Assembly: GCF_005222695.1 (NCBI RefSeq)
Contig: NZ_STGG01000012.1
Coordinates: 186,001-250,000, forward strand
Source of the DNA: Massilia sp. HP4
GTDB lineage: Bacteria > Pseudomonadota > Gammaproteobacteria > Burkholderiales > Burkholderiaceae_D
Length of the DNA: 64,000 bases
Direction: 5' to 3'
Positions 7,938 through 17,239 of the stretch are shown here, piece by piece (positions within the stretch are counted from its first letter, which is position 1; the number at the start of each line of letters is the position of its first letter). The notes below the pieces were generated by a model that did no database searches, had not been told where the DNA came from, and saw only the letters and a program-made list of their open reading frames with translations. A program made the position numbers and the translations under genes.

Positions 7938-8999
7938 GTGGCGACAATCAAGGACGTAGCGCGGCTGGCTGGAGTAGGTCTCGGCACCGCCTCGCGCGTG
8001 GTCAGCGGCAAGGGCTCGGTATCGCCGGCCACGCTCGAACGCGTGCGCAAGGCGATCGACGAGCTGGGCTTCCGGCCCTCGCACGCGGCGCGCGCCCTGC
8101 TGTCCGGCACCAGCCGCATGGTCGGCGTCTACATCCCCGTGTTGTCCGGCACCTTCTATACGCCGATCCTGCAGATCATCGACACCGAGCTGCGCGCGGC
8201 CGGCCTGCACATGGTGGTCGCCTTCGGCGTCGGCCTGGGCGACGCCCGCAACCAGGCGATCGAGGGCATCGAGTTCCTGATCGAACGCGGCTGCGACGGC
8301 CTGATCATGATGACCAGCGCCCTGCTCGACGAAGACATCGCGGCCCTGGGCGGCAAGCGGCGCCTGATCGTCGCGCTCAACCACGCCTTCAGCGACATCC
8401 CCGAACAATGCTTCACGGTCGACCACGCGCAGGGCGGGCGCCTGGCGGCGCGCACCCTGCTCGACCACGGCCACCGCGACATCGCGGTGGTCGCCGGCCC
8501 GAATGCGCTGGTCGACAACGTGGCACGTATCGATGGCTTCATGCACGAACTGAAGGATGCCGGCGTCGACACCGACAAGGTATGGCTGGTCGAGAGCGAC
8601 TTCTCGCCGCAGGGCGGCTGGCATGCGGCCAAGGCCCTGGTCGAATCGAAGACGCCGTGCACCGCCCTGTTCTGCGCCAACGACGAGATGGCGGTCGGCG
8701 CCCTGTCCTATTTCCAGGAAGCCGGCATCAGCGTGCCGCGCGACCTGTCGGTGATCGGCTACGACGACACGCCGAGCGCCGAGTTCTCGGCGCCGCGCCT
8801 GACCTCGGTGCACATGCCGTGGCGCGAGATGACGCAGAACGGCATCAACGCCCTGCTCAATCGCTGCTACGACCTGAAGCGCCCGGTGGCGCGCCAGTTC
8901 CCGGTCGGCGTGACCCTGCGCGCCTCGCTGGCCAGGATCGGCGGCGACAAGCCCGCAAGGCCGAAGCGCAGCACCAAGGCTGGCGGTAACAAGAAATGA
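7938..8999 (+). CDS. LacI-family transcriptional regulator of the beta-glucan locus
   Basis: This 353-residue repressor-like protein has an N-terminal helix-turn-helix (IKDVARLAGVGLGTASRVV, residues 4-22) and hinge-helix region (SHAARALLSG). A periplasmic-binding-fold effector domain (about 60-340) ends with VIGYDDTPSAEF and LTSVHMPWREM. Translation starts at GTG (7938), behind a run containing ATAGGGACTGC. The effector is probably a sugar or short glucan, inferred from neighbours. Three LacI-type palindromes in the window are the obvious targets. The Lys/Arg-rich tail (KPARPKRSTKAGGNKK) is unusual but has no assigned role. Confidence 0.9.
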   Translation: MATIKDVARLAGVGLGTASRVVSGKGSVSPATLERVRKAIDELGFRPSHAARALLSGTSRMVGVYIPVLSGTFYTPILQIIDTELRAAGLHMVVAFGVGLGDARNQAIEGIEFLIERGCDGLIMMTSALLDEDIAALGGKRRLIVALNHAFSDIPEQCFTVDHAQGGRLAARTLLDHGHRDIAVVAGPNALVDNVARIDGFMHELKDAGVDTDKVWLVESDFSPQGGWHAAKALVESKTPCTALFCANDEMAVGALSYFQEAGISVPRDLSVIGYDDTPSAEFSAPRLTSVHMPWREMTQNGINALLNRCYDLKRPVARQFPVGVTLRASLARIGGDKPARPKRSTKAGGNKK

Positions 9000-9021
9000 G
9001 GCAGCATGCGGCGCTCCCGCG

Positions 9022-9043
9022 GGCCGCACGCGGCCATTTTTTT
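9022..9043 (+). terminator. Probable terminator after lacI-type regulator
   Basis: A short GC stem (GGCCG-CACG-CGGCC, 9022-9035) is followed by ATTTTTTT. The stem is only 5 bp but the T-run is good. It would separate the ABC-regulator unit from the glucosidase genes. Confidence 0.55.
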
Positions 9044-9053
9044 GGCATCAGAC

Positions 9054-9086
9054 TGGAAAGCTTTCCAATGTGTTGGTAAGCTTGCC
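9054..9086. promoter_or_regulatory. Two AAGCTT-centred palindromes upstream of GH1
   Basis: TGGAAAGCTTTCCA (9054-9067) is a perfect 14-bp palindrome, and TGGTAAGCTTGCC (9074-9086) is an imperfect one. Their centres are exactly 20 bp apart, about two helical turns. They resemble the LacI-type operators in this window but have GC, not CG, at the centre. The site begins 62 bp before the GH1 start. I could not place a convincing -35/-10 pair with confidence. Confidence 0.55.
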
Positions 9087-9128
9087 CCATATTTAACTTA
9101 GAACACCTGGATAAACTGAAGCGAGACC

Positions 9129-10493
9129 ATGACCACTGCCAACCGACCCGAGCCTCACGCGCCGCAGCGCAGCGATTTCGCCCGCGATTTCCTGTGGGGC
9201 TGCGCCACCTCGTCCTACCAGATCGAAGGCGCCGGCCGTGAAGACGGCCGCGTGGAATCGATCTGGGACCGCTTCGCCGCCACGCCCGGCACGATCCGCG
9301 ACGGTTCGGATGGGATGAATGCCTGCGACCATTACCACCGCTGGCCGGAAGACTTCGACATCGCGCGCGGCATGGGCCTGAACGCCTACCGCTTCTCGTT
9401 CGCCTGGCCGCGCATCTACACCGGCGCCAAGGGCCAGCCGAACCAGAAGGGGCTGGACTTCTACTCGCGCCTGGTCGACGGCATGCTCGAGCGCGGGCTG
9501 CAGCCATGGGCCACGCTGTACCACTGGGACTTGCCGCAGGCGCTGCAGGACGAAGGCGGCTGGGAAAACCGCGCCACCATCGACGCCTTCCTCGATTATG
9601 CCGACGTCATGACGCGCACCCTGGGCGACCGGGTCAAGCACTGGATCACCCACAACGAGCCATGGTGCACCTCGATCATCGGCAACTTCGAAGGCTGGCA
9701 TGCGCCGGGCAAGACCGACCTGAAAGCCGCGCTGCAGGTCGCACACAATGTGCTGGTCTCGCACGGCAAGGCAGTGCCGCTCATTCGCGCCAACGTGCCG
9801 GATGCGAAAGTAGGCCTGGCGGTCAGCCTGCACCCGCTGCGCGCCGCCAGCGATAGCTTGGAAGACAAGGCCGCGATGGAGCGCCACGACGGCCTGCGCT
9901 ACCGCTGGTTCCTCGACCCGCTGTTCGGCCGCGGCTATCCGGCCGCCACGCGCGAACTGTTCGGCGCCGCGGCGCCCGACGTCGAACCTGGCGACATGGA
10001 AGCGATCGCGGTCAAGACCGACTTCATGGGCGTGAACTACTACTTCCCCGAGGTGATCAAGCACGAAGCCGGCCACGCGCCGCTCGACGCGAAAGTGCTG
10101 CCGACCACCAGCGGCGAGATCACCGCGATGGGCTGGCCGGTGTCGCCGGAAGGCTTCACCGAGCTCCTCACCCGCATCGAGAACGACTACCACCCGGGCC
10201 CGATGTACGTCACCGAGAACGGCTCGGCCTTCGAGGACGTGGTGGGCCCGGACGGCGAGATCGACGACGAACAGCGCCGCAACTATCTCGAACGCCACCT
10301 GGCGGCCATGAAGGAGGCGATCGCCCAGGGCGCCCCGATCAAGGGTTATTTCGCCTGGAGCCTGCTCGACAACTTCGAGTGGGCCGAAGGCTACCAGCGC
10401 CGCTTCGGCCTGGTGCACATCGACTACGCCACACAGCAGCGCCGCCTGAAGAACAGCGGGAAATGGTACGGTTCCTTCCTGCGCCAGGAATGA
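9129..10493 (+). CDS. Glycoside hydrolase family 1 beta-glucosidase
   Basis: This 454-residue enzyme removes terminal beta-linked glucose from cellobiose, laminaribiose or similar. The family signature near the start is FLWGCATSSYQIEGA. The acid/base is Glu177 in HNEPW, and the nucleophile is Glu363 in YVTENGSAF. Other sugar-binding runs are present (ATLYHWDLPQAL, SLLDNFEWAEGYQRRFGL). No signal peptide is visible, so it acts in the cytoplasm on sugars brought in by the ABC importer. It has the normal GH1 length. The GH3 gene follows 45 bp later in the same direction. Confidence 0.95.
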   Translation: MTTANRPEPHAPQRSDFARDFLWGCATSSYQIEGAGREDGRVESIWDRFAATPGTIRDGSDGMNACDHYHRWPEDFDIARGMGLNAYRFSFAWPRIYTGAKGQPNQKGLDFYSRLVDGMLERGLQPWATLYHWDLPQALQDEGGWENRATIDAFLDYADVMTRTLGDRVKHWITHNEPWCTSIIGNFEGWHAPGKTDLKAALQVAHNVLVSHGKAVPLIRANVPDAKVGLAVSLHPLRAASDSLEDKAAMERHDGLRYRWFLDPLFGRGYPAATRELFGAAAPDVEPGDMEAIAVKTDFMGVNYYFPEVIKHEAGHAPLDAKVLPTTSGEITAMGWPVSPEGFTELLTRIENDYHPGPMYVTENGSAFEDVVGPDGEIDDEQRRNYLERHLAAMKEAIAQGAPIKGYFAWSLLDNFEWAEGYQRRFGLVHIDYATQQRRLKNSGKWYGSFLRQE

Positions 10494-10538
10494 GCCCTTA
10501 CTTCAACGACTTCAACGAACAATAAAGCGAGACAACCC

Positions 10539-13061
10539 ATGATCATCAAGCTTCGTCCTTCCACGCTGGCCCTTTCCATCGCCCTGGCCATGCCAGCGCT
10601 CTGCGGCGCCGCCGCGCCGGTCGACACCAAACTGGCCGACTGGCCGCGCGTGACCAGCGCCATCAAGAAGGACGAAGCGATCGAGAAGCGGGTCAGGGAA
10701 ATCGTGAGCAAGATGACGCTGGCCCAGAAGGTCGGCCAGATGACCCAGCCCGAGATCAAGACCACCAAACCCGAGGATGTGACGAAGTACTACCTCGGCT
10801 CGGTGCTCAATGGCGGCGGCAGCTGGCCGAACAATAACAAGGCGGCCGATGCGAAAGAATGGCTGGCGCTAGCCCAGGCCTACCACGAGGCCTCGATGAA
10901 GACCGACATGGCGATCAAGGTACCGGTGGTGTGGGGCACGGACGCGGTCCATGGCCACAACAACGTGCCGGGCGCCACGCTGTTCCCGCACAATATCGGC
11001 CTGGGCGCGGCGCGCAATCCGCAGCTGATGCGCGAGATCGGCGCCGCCACCGCCAGGGCAGTGCGCGCGACCGGCATCGCCTGGGTGTTCGGCCCGACCC
11101 TGGCCGTGGTGCGCGACGACCGCTGGGGCCGCACCTACGAAAGCTATGCCGAGCATCCGGAAGTCGTGCGCAGCTACGCCGGCGAATACGTCAAGGGCAT
11201 GCAGGGCGTGTTCAAGGACGACGCCAACACCATCGCCACCGCCAAGCATTTCATCGGCGACGGTGGCACCAGGAACGGCAAGGACCGCGGCGTGACCGAG
11301 GCCTCGCAAGCAGACCTGATCAATATCCACGGCGCCGGCTACTTCCCGGCCCTGGAGGCGGGCGCCCAGACCGTGATGTCCTCGTTTAACAGCTGGACCG
11401 ATACCGCGAGCGGTACCGAACATGGCAAGCTCCATGGCAGCAAGTACGCGCTGACCGACATCCTCAAGGTCAAGATGGGCTTCGACGGCTTCGTCGTCAC
11501 CGACTGGAACGGCATCGGCGAAGTGAAAGGCTGCCGCAACGACAGCTGCGCCCAGGCGATCAACGCCGGCAACGACATGATCATGGTGCCGGACGACTGG
11601 AAGGCCTTCATCGCCAACACCATCAAGCAGGTCGAAGCAGGCGAGATCCCGATGTCGCGCATCGACGATGCCGTCAGCCGCATCATCCGCGTCAAGCTGC
11701 GCGCCGGCCTGTTCGACAAGAGCCCGGTGCAGAACGCCCATGCCGGCAAGGACGACGCCATGCAGGCGCGCGCCCTGGCGCGCCAGGCGGTGCGCGAATC
11801 GCTGGTGCTGCTCAAGAACGAGGGCCCGGCCCTGCCCCTGAAACGCGGCCAGAAGATCCTGGTGGTCGGCAAGAGCGCCGACGAGCTGTCGAACCAGAGC
11901 GGCGGCTGGTCGATCACCTGGCAGGGCACCGCCACCACCAATGCCGATTTCAAGAATGCCGACACCATCCTGGCTGGCATCCGCGAGGCAGCAGGCAAGG
12001 ACAATGTGACCTTCAGCCTGGACGCGAAAGGCGTCGACGTGGCGAAGTTCGACGTCGTGGTGGCCGTGATCGGCGAGCGTCCGTATGCCGAAGGCGACGG
12101 CGACATCCACCCATCGGGCACGCTGCGCCACAGCAGCCGCTATCCGGAAGACCTGGCCGTGCTCAAGGCCGTCGGCGGCAAGGGTAAACCCGTGGTCACC
12201 GTGATGGTCACCGGCCGTCCGGTGTATGCCAACGACCTGCTCAACCTGTCGGACACCTTCATCTCGGCCTGGCTGCCGGGTTCCGAGGGCAAGGGCGTGT
12301 CGGACCTGCTGGTCGAAGGCCAGCAACGCCATGACTTCCGCGGCGTGCTGCCGTTCTCGTGGCCGAAGTCGGCCTGCCAGGTCAAGCTGAACGTGGGCGA
12401 CAAGGATTATGCGCCGCTGTTCGCCTATGGCTACGGCTTGAAGGCGGGCACGCGCTCCAAGCTGGGCAAGCTCGATGAAACCATCCCGCAAGGCGGCTGC
12501 AGCGCCGGCAATACCTTCCCGGTGTTCAGCCAGGCCGACCGCACCAGCTATCCGCTGGCGATCCGCAGCGGCCAGCAAACCACCGTGCTCGGCGCCGACC
12601 TGAACGCCAGTTTCAAGCTGCCGGGCATCACCGTCACCACCGCCCAGGTCAACACCCAGCAGGATGCCAAGCGTGGCGACTGGACCGGCCCGGCGACCCT
12701 GGAAGCACGCGGCGCGCGCGCCATCGTGCTGCCGGCGGCGGCGGTCAAGGATGGCGCGCTGCGCTTCGACACCATCGTCGCCAAGGCCCCGGCCGGCAAG
12801 GTGACGCTGTCGATGCGCCAGGGCGCCACCAGCGTCGACCTCGATGCGACCGCCCTGTTCAAGCGCCTGGCCGTCGGCGCCAAGAACACCGTGGCGATTC
12901 CGCTGTCGTGCTTCACTGCCAAGGGCGTCGACCTGGCCAAGGTCGACACGCCGTTCGCCGTCACCAGCGATGCGGCCTTCGCGGCGGCCTTTGCCAATAT
13001 CGAGATCGCCGGCGGCGCGGCGAAGGAAGCCGGCTCCGTGCAGTGCGGAGAACTGAAGTGA
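10539..13061 (+). CDS. Glycoside hydrolase family 3 exo-beta-glucosidase, exported
   Basis: This 840-residue protein has a signal peptide (residues 1-25, ending near CGAAAP), so it acts in the periplasm or outside. The GH3 N-terminal barrel carries KVGQMTQPE, WGTDAVHGHNN, KHFIGDGGT and the nucleophile motif VVTDWNGIG with Asp322. The C-terminal GH3 domain follows (RESLVLLKNEGPALPLKRG, IGERPYAEGDGD). From about residue 660 an extra beta-rich region resembles the ExoP-type galactose-binding-like module of large marine and soil exo-1,3/1,4-beta-glucanases. Its end overlaps the glucokinase start by 4 bp, so glucose release and phosphorylation are coupled in one transcript. Confidence 0.93.
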   Translation: MIIKLRPSTLALSIALAMPALCGAAAPVDTKLADWPRVTSAIKKDEAIEKRVREIVSKMTLAQKVGQMTQPEIKTTKPEDVTKYYLGSVLNGGGSWPNNNKAADAKEWLALAQAYHEASMKTDMAIKVPVVWGTDAVHGHNNVPGATLFPHNIGLGAARNPQLMREIGAATARAVRATGIAWVFGPTLAVVRDDRWGRTYESYAEHPEVVRSYAGEYVKGMQGVFKDDANTIATAKHFIGDGGTRNGKDRGVTEASQADLINIHGAGYFPALEAGAQTVMSSFNSWTDTASGTEHGKLHGSKYALTDILKVKMGFDGFVVTDWNGIGEVKGCRNDSCAQAINAGNDMIMVPDDWKAFIANTIKQVEAGEIPMSRIDDAVSRIIRVKLRAGLFDKSPVQNAHAGKDDAMQARALARQAVRESLVLLKNEGPALPLKRGQKILVVGKSADELSNQSGGWSITWQGTATTNADFKNADTILAGIREAAGKDNVTFSLDAKGVDVAKFDVVVAVIGERPYAEGDGDIHPSGTLRHSSRYPEDLAVLKAVGGKGKPVVTVMVTGRPVYANDLLNLSDTFISAWLPGSEGKGVSDLLVEGQQRHDFRGVLPFSWPKSACQVKLNVGDKDYAPLFAYGYGLKAGTRSKLGKLDETIPQGGCSAGNTFPVFSQADRTSYPLAIRSGQQTTVLGADLNASFKLPGITVTTAQVNTQQDAKRGDWTGPATLEARGARAIVLPAAAVKDGALRFDTIVAKAPAGKVTLSMRQGATSVDLDATALFKRLAVGAKNTVAIPLSCFTAKGVDLAKVDTPFAVTSDAAFAAAFANIEIAGGAAKEAGSVQCGELK

Positions 13062-14026
13062 CACGGGAGCTGCGGCTGCTGGCGGACGTCGGCGGCACCA
13101 ACGCGCGCTTCGCCCTCCAGTCGGATTCCCGCGCGGGATTCGACGACATCGAGGTGCTGGCGGCCAGCGCCTACCCTACCCTGGGCGAGGCGATGCGCGC
13201 CTATCTGGCGAACGCCCGCGGGCGTGGGCTGGCGGTCGACACCGTCCGCCATGCGGCGATCGCGATCGCCAATCCGGTCGAGGGCGATGAGATCAGGATG
13301 ACCAACCACCATTGGCAGTTCTCGATCGAGGCCTTGCGCCGTGAACTGGGCTTGACCACCCTCTTGATGGTGAACGACTTCGCCGCGCTGGCGATGTCGC
13401 TGCCGCACCTGGCCGCCAGCCAGCGCCAGCAGGTCGGCGGCGGCGTCGCTCTGCCGAACCGGACGATCGGCCTGATCGGCCCCGGCACCGGCCTCGGTGT
13501 CTCGGGCGTGGTGCCGGCCGGTGAGCGCTGGATTCCATTGTCGGGCGAGGGAGGCCACGTCAGCTTCGCACCAGTGACCCGCGACGAAGTGGCGATCCTG
13601 GAAGCGCTGTGGGGAGAATACGGCCATGTCTCGGCCGAGCGCCTGCTGTCGGGCATGGGCCTGGAACTGATCCACTGGGCCCGTAGCGGCAAGCGCCTCA
13701 AGGCCGCCGACATCAGCAGCGCGGCGCTCGATGGTTCATCGAGCGATTGCCGCGGCTCGGTCGAGGTGTTCTGCGCCATCCTGGGCAGCGTGGCCGGCAA
13801 CGTCGCGCTGACCCTGGGCGCGACCGGCGGCATGTATATCGGCGGCGGCATCGTGCCGCGCCTCGGACCCCTGTTCGAACAGTCGGCCTTCCGCGCGCGC
13901 TTCGAGGACAAGGGCCGTTTGGGCGCCTACCTGGCGCGCATTCCGACCTGGTTGATCACCGAACAATATCCCGCATTGCGTGGGGTTTCGGCTATGCTGT
14001 CGGATCGCGTCGCAACTCTGCAATAA
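13058..14026 (+). CDS. glk: Glucokinase
   Basis: This enzyme phosphorylates glucose with ATP to give glucose 6-phosphate. The GTG at 13058 overlaps the GH3 stop and gives 322 residues, the usual bacterial Glk length. Longer in-frame extensions run back into GH3 coding sequence and were not used. The phosphate-1 loop is [14 protein letters not shown] (residues 6-19). [13 protein letters not shown] supplies the catalytic Asp, and [10 protein letters not shown] is the glycine-rich ATP-binding loop. The position after two glucosidases and before a sugar permease fits final processing of beta-glucan glucose. Confidence 0.95.
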   Translation: MTRELRLLADVGGTNARFALQSDSRAGFDDIEVLAASAYPTLGEAMRAYLANARGRGLAVDTVRHAAIAIANPVEGDEIRMTNHHWQFSIEALRRELGLTTLLMVNDFAALAMSLPHLAASQRQQVGGGVALPNRTIGLIGPGTGLGVSGVVPAGERWIPLSGEGGHVSFAPVTRDEVAILEALWGEYGHVSAERLLSGMGLELIHWARSGKRLKAADISSAALDGSSSDCRGSVEVFCAILGSVAGNVALTLGATGGMYIGGGIVPRLGPLFEQSAFRARFEDKGRLGAYLARIPTWLITEQYPALRGVSAMLSDRVATLQ

Positions 14027-14039
14027 CAACGGAGACTTC

Positions 14040-15344
14040 ATGCAGAACCCATCCCAGAACCCGACCGTGGCCAGCGCTGCCGTGGAAGGGGAACACAACC
14101 AGCACACCGGTGCGCTGGTCATCGTCACCATCCTGTTCTTCATGTGGGGCCTGATCACGTCGCTCAACGACGTCCTGATCCCGCACCTGAAGTCGATCTA
14201 CACGCTCACCTATATGCAGGCGATGCTGGTGCAGTTCTGCTTCTTCGGCGCCTATTTCATCGTCTCGCTGCCGGCCGGCGCGCTGATTCGCCGCCTGGGC
14301 TACCAGAACGGCGCCGTCACGGGCCTGTTGATCGCGGCCGCCGGCTGCGCCCTGTTCTACCCGGCCTCGAACGGCGGCTACGGCATGTTCCTGTTCGCCC
14401 TGTTCGTGCTGGCCAGCGGCATCACCATCCTGCAGGTGGCGGCCAATCCCTACGTCACCGCGCTGGGCCCGGCGCGCACCGCTGCCAGCCGCCTGACCCT
14501 GACCCAGGCCTTCAACTCGCTCGGCACCACGGTGGCGCCGGCGCTGGGCGGCATATTGATCCTGTCGACCGTGGTCCTCTCGGCCGACCAGCTGGCGCTG
14601 CTGCCGGCGGCCGAGCAGGCCGCGCACAAGGCCGCCGAAGCCGCCGCCGTGCAGGGCCCCTACCTGGGCCTGGCCGCCGCGCTGGCGCTGCTGGCGGTGC
14701 TGTTCGCGATGGCGCGCCTGCCGAAGATCGCCTTCGAAGACACCACCGCGGCGGTCGACGCCAAGGGCGGCGCGATGTCGTACCGCCACCTGGTGCTGGG
14801 CGCGCTGGGCATCTTCCTGTACGTCGGCGCCGAGGTGAGCATCGGCAGCTTCCTGATCAACTTCATCGGCGAGCCGCATATCGCCGGCCTGTCGCACGCC
14901 GACGCCGCGCGCTACGTCAGCATGTACTGGGGCGGCGCCCTGGTCGGCCGCTTCATCGGCTTTGCCGTGATGCGTTACGTGAGCCCGGGTAAATCGCTGG
15001 CCGTGACCGCGCTCGGCTCGATCACGCTGGTGCTGGTCGCGACCTTCACCGAAGGCAGCCTGGCGATGTGGGCGATCGTGGCCGTGGGCCTGTGCAACTC
15101 GATCATGTTCCCGACCATCTTCAGCATGGCGCTGCACGGCCTGGGCAAGTTCACCGGCCAGGGTTCGGGCATCCTGTGCATGGCCATCGTCGGCGGCGCC
15201 GTGGTGCCGTTCGTGCAGGGCATCCTGGCCGACACCATTGGCCTGCAGATCTCGTTCCTGGTGCCGGCGGCCTGCTACCTGTTCATCATGTACTACGGCG
15301 TGAAGTACGCCAACCTGCACAAAGAGAAGGTCGCGGCCGAGTAA
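14040..15344 (+). CDS. Sugar MFS permease, FucP/glucose-galactose type
   Basis: This 434-residue, 12-segment inner-membrane proton symporter belongs to the fucose/glucose-galactose permease family. The ATG at 14040 is preceded by GGAG. The first segment contains [19 protein letters not shown], the family's hallmark. Later come [24 protein letters not shown] and the C-terminal [21 protein letters not shown], all typical of this group. It is the last gene of the glucosidase-glucokinase unit, 13 bp after glk, and ends at a strong terminator. It probably brings in free glucose made by the exported GH3. Confidence 0.92.
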   Translation: MQNPSQNPTVASAAVEGEHNQHTGALVIVTILFFMWGLITSLNDVLIPHLKSIYTLTYMQAMLVQFCFFGAYFIVSLPAGALIRRLGYQNGAVTGLLIAAAGCALFYPASNGGYGMFLFALFVLASGITILQVAANPYVTALGPARTAASRLTLTQAFNSLGTTVAPALGGILILSTVVLSADQLALLPAAEQAAHKAAEAAAVQGPYLGLAAALALLAVLFAMARLPKIAFEDTTAAVDAKGGAMSYRHLVLGALGIFLYVGAEVSIGSFLINFIGEPHIAGLSHADAARYVSMYWGGALVGRFIGFAVMRYVSPGKSLAVTALGSITLVLVATFTEGSLAMWAIVAVGLCNSIMFPTIFSMALHGLGKFTGQGSGILCMAIVGGAVVPFVQGILADTIGLQISFLVPAACYLFIMYYGVKYANLHKEKVAAE

Positions 15345-15360
15345 TCGACGTCGCCGCCAA

Positions 15361-15394
15361 AAAAAAAGCCCGCAGCATGCTGCGGGCTTTTTTC
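15361..15394. terminator. Bidirectional rho-independent terminator
   Basis: A perfect 20-base palindromic stem region (15368-15387, arms GCCCGCAG/CTGCGGGC) is flanked by an A-run on the left and a T-run on the right. It works in both directions, ending the sugar permease gene (+) and the cupin-like gene (-). Confidence 0.9.
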
Positions 15395-15395
15395 A

Positions 15396-16412
15396 TTATC
15401 GGTTCAGGCGCTTTAGCAGCTGCGCCCGCACCATGCGCGAGACGTTGTCGTCGAACGGCGCCAGCAGGCCGCGCGCGGCGGGCGGGATATGCGCCGCGGT
15501 GCTGTCGTCTGCCTCGAACACATAGTGGCGGAACAGCTCGGCCCAGGCCGCGCGCTGGGCGGGCGGCAGGTCGCGCACCGTCATCAGGGCGTGCATCAGG
15601 GCGTTGTTGGGCGTGTCCATCCAGTCGGGCGACTGGCGCCACCAGTAATTGACCAGCACATTCAAGCCGTCCAGCGCCTCGACGTGGTGCCACCACATGC
15701 TCGGTATGAAGATCGCGTCGCCGGGCGCCATCTCGGCCACCTGGGCGTGTTCGAGCGCCTCGGCAAAGCGTGGAAAACGCGCGAGATCGGGATTGGCGAC
15801 ATCCACCAGGCTGATGGGCTGGCCGGCCGGCGTCAGGTCGAGCGGGCCGATATACAGGTTGTGCTGCTGGCCGGGCGAGAACAGCGTAAAGCGGCGGCGG
15901 CCGGCGGCGATGCAGGCCAGGTTGTCCGGCAAGTCGTAATGGGCCGCAATGCGGGTGCGGTTGCCGATCCAGATGCTGGCCAGCGGGTCGCGCGGGCCCA
16001 GGTCGACGTCGTTCTCGGCGCGAAAGCCCGGCAGCGCGCCGTCGATCGTGGTCGAGCCGACATAGATGGCCGGCGGGTTTGGCGTGGCCAGGTGCTGTTC
16101 CAGCTCACCCAGCACGGCGTCGAGCCGCACCCGCATGGGCTGGAAATTGAAGCCGTCCATCGCCTCGTTATAAAAGAAGCGGCCGCCGATATCGGGCGCG
16201 CCGAGCATGGCGTTGACGGTGGCGTCGACGTACCAGCGGCGCAAGTAGGCGATGGCGGCCTGCGGCGACGTGCGGGCGGCGGCCACCATCGGCCAGTCGG
16301 CCACCAGGCCGCGCAGCAGCAGCGGCTCGGTGGAAGCGAGGATGTCGGGGCCGAGGTCGGCGGGACGCAGCCCGGCGACCTCGCGCATGGCCTTAGCGGC
16401 CGGCGGCTTCAC
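15396..16412 (-). CDS. Cupin-like (JmjC-fold) domain protein
   Basis: This 338-residue cytoplasmic protein has the cupin-like/JmjC layout of a 2-oxoglutarate and iron dioxygenase. The segment LASIWIGNRTRIAAHYDLPDN supplies a probable metal His (AHYD), and later GDAIFIPSMWWHHVEALDG supplies the second His in the usual place. LLLRGLVADWP near the N-terminus is typical. Related proteins often sit beside TonB receptors and SapC in proteobacterial glycan loci, but substrate and role there are unknown. It overlaps the upstream SapC gene by 20 bp, so the two are probably co-translated. Confidence 0.8.
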   Translation of the reverse strand: MKPPAAKAMREVAGLRPADLGPDILASTEPLLLRGLVADWPMVAAARTSPQAAIAYLRRWYVDATVNAMLGAPDIGGRFFYNEAMDGFNFQPMRVRLDAVLGELEQHLATPNPPAIYVGSTTIDGALPGFRAENDVDLGPRDPLASIWIGNRTRIAAHYDLPDNLACIAAGRRRFTLFSPGQQHNLYIGPLDLTPAGQPISLVDVANPDLARFPRFAEALEHAQVAEMAPGDAIFIPSMWWHHVEALDGLNVLVNYWWRQSPDWMDTPNNALMHALMTVRDLPPAQRAAWAELFRHYVFEADDSTAAHIPPAARGLLAPFDDNVSRMVRAQLLKRLNR

Positions 16413-17112
16413 GGCTGTTCCTGCGGTTCTTGCGGTCGATCAGGTCGCGCAAGTGCGACAGCGAGGCCAGCGCGAAATACATCGGCGCAAGGTAGCCGGC
16501 CGCATGCAGTTCGGCGATGGCGCGACCATCGAGCGCGCCCAGGCGTTCTTCATGGATGGTGAAGAAGCCGCCCACGCGGGCTTTCTCGCCGTTGTCGAAC
16601 TCGATGTCGAGCACGAAGGAATCGAGCAGCTCGTGGCGCTTGAGGGCCTCGAGAAAGCCCGCGTTGGCCTGCACGCCGTTGTGGATGTTCGACAGCGTCT
16701 GGCTCATCTTGTCGAGCAATTCGGTATTGCCGCCATGCGGCTTGAACACAGGTTCGCCCTCGGTCGTGCTGATGCGCGGGTGATCCAGGTCGACCTGAAT
16801 CATCAGTTCGTCGCCGTTGCGGCCGATGTAGAACGGCAGGCGCTCGTGCAGCCACGGCACCAGCGGCGCGTCCCAGCGGCCATCTTCGAGGAACAGGTTC
16901 TCGTCTTGCTGGAAGCCGAGCAGCGCGATCGCCTCGTAATTGGCGCCGTCGTCCAGCTGGCGGAAGATGATCGGATAATGGGCCTGCAGCGAGCGGAATT
17001 CGTCGGCGAAGGTAGGCACCCAGGCGACTTCGCTGCCCAGGCCAGGGCGGTGGCCGGGGATGATGCGCAGGTCCTTGTGCTCGATATTGTTCAGCAGGGC
17101 GATGTTGGGCAT
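16393..17112 (-). CDS. SapC family protein
   Basis: This 239-residue protein matches the SapC family as found in polysaccharide-utilisation loci, beginning MPNIALLNNIEHKDLRI. The internal run PIIFRQLDDGANYEAIALLGFQ is typical. No signal peptide or membrane segment is visible. The family was first named from a Campylobacter surface-layer locus, but the biochemical role of its members next to TonB receptors is not established. The ATG at 17112 was preferred over an upstream extension because the family signature starts there. It follows the receptor gene after 127 bp containing a strong hairpin, and overlaps the cupin-like gene. Confidence 0.82.
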   Translation of the reverse strand: MPNIALLNNIEHKDLRIIPGHRPGLGSEVAWVPTFADEFRSLQAHYPIIFRQLDDGANYEAIALLGFQQDENLFLEDGRWDAPLVPWLHERLPFYIGRNGDELMIQVDLDHPRISTTEGEPVFKPHGGNTELLDKMSQTLSNIHNGVQANAGFLEALKRHELLDSFVLDIEFDNGEKARVGGFFTIHEERLGALDGRAIAELHAAGYLAPMYFALASLSHLRDLIDRKNRRNSREAAGR

Positions 17113-17154
17113 GGATGTCTCGTTGTCTTTGTAATGGGTGTCAGTGAAACGACA

Positions 17155-17184
17155 ACGGCGGGCCGGCTGTTGCCGACCCGCCGT
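17155..17184. other. Strong hairpin between TonB receptor and sapC
   Basis: Arms ACGGCGGG (17155-17162) and CCCGCCGT (17177-17184) pair perfectly, and an inner CGGC/GCCG stem lies within. There is no T-run on the minus strand. It may slow or stop part of the receptor transcript or protect its 3' end, giving more receptor than SapC. This is inference. Confidence 0.6.
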
Positions 17185-17239
17185 CAATACCGTCATCCGG
17201 GAAGTCTACTCCCGAACGGCGGCACAGGCAAAGCCCCGA

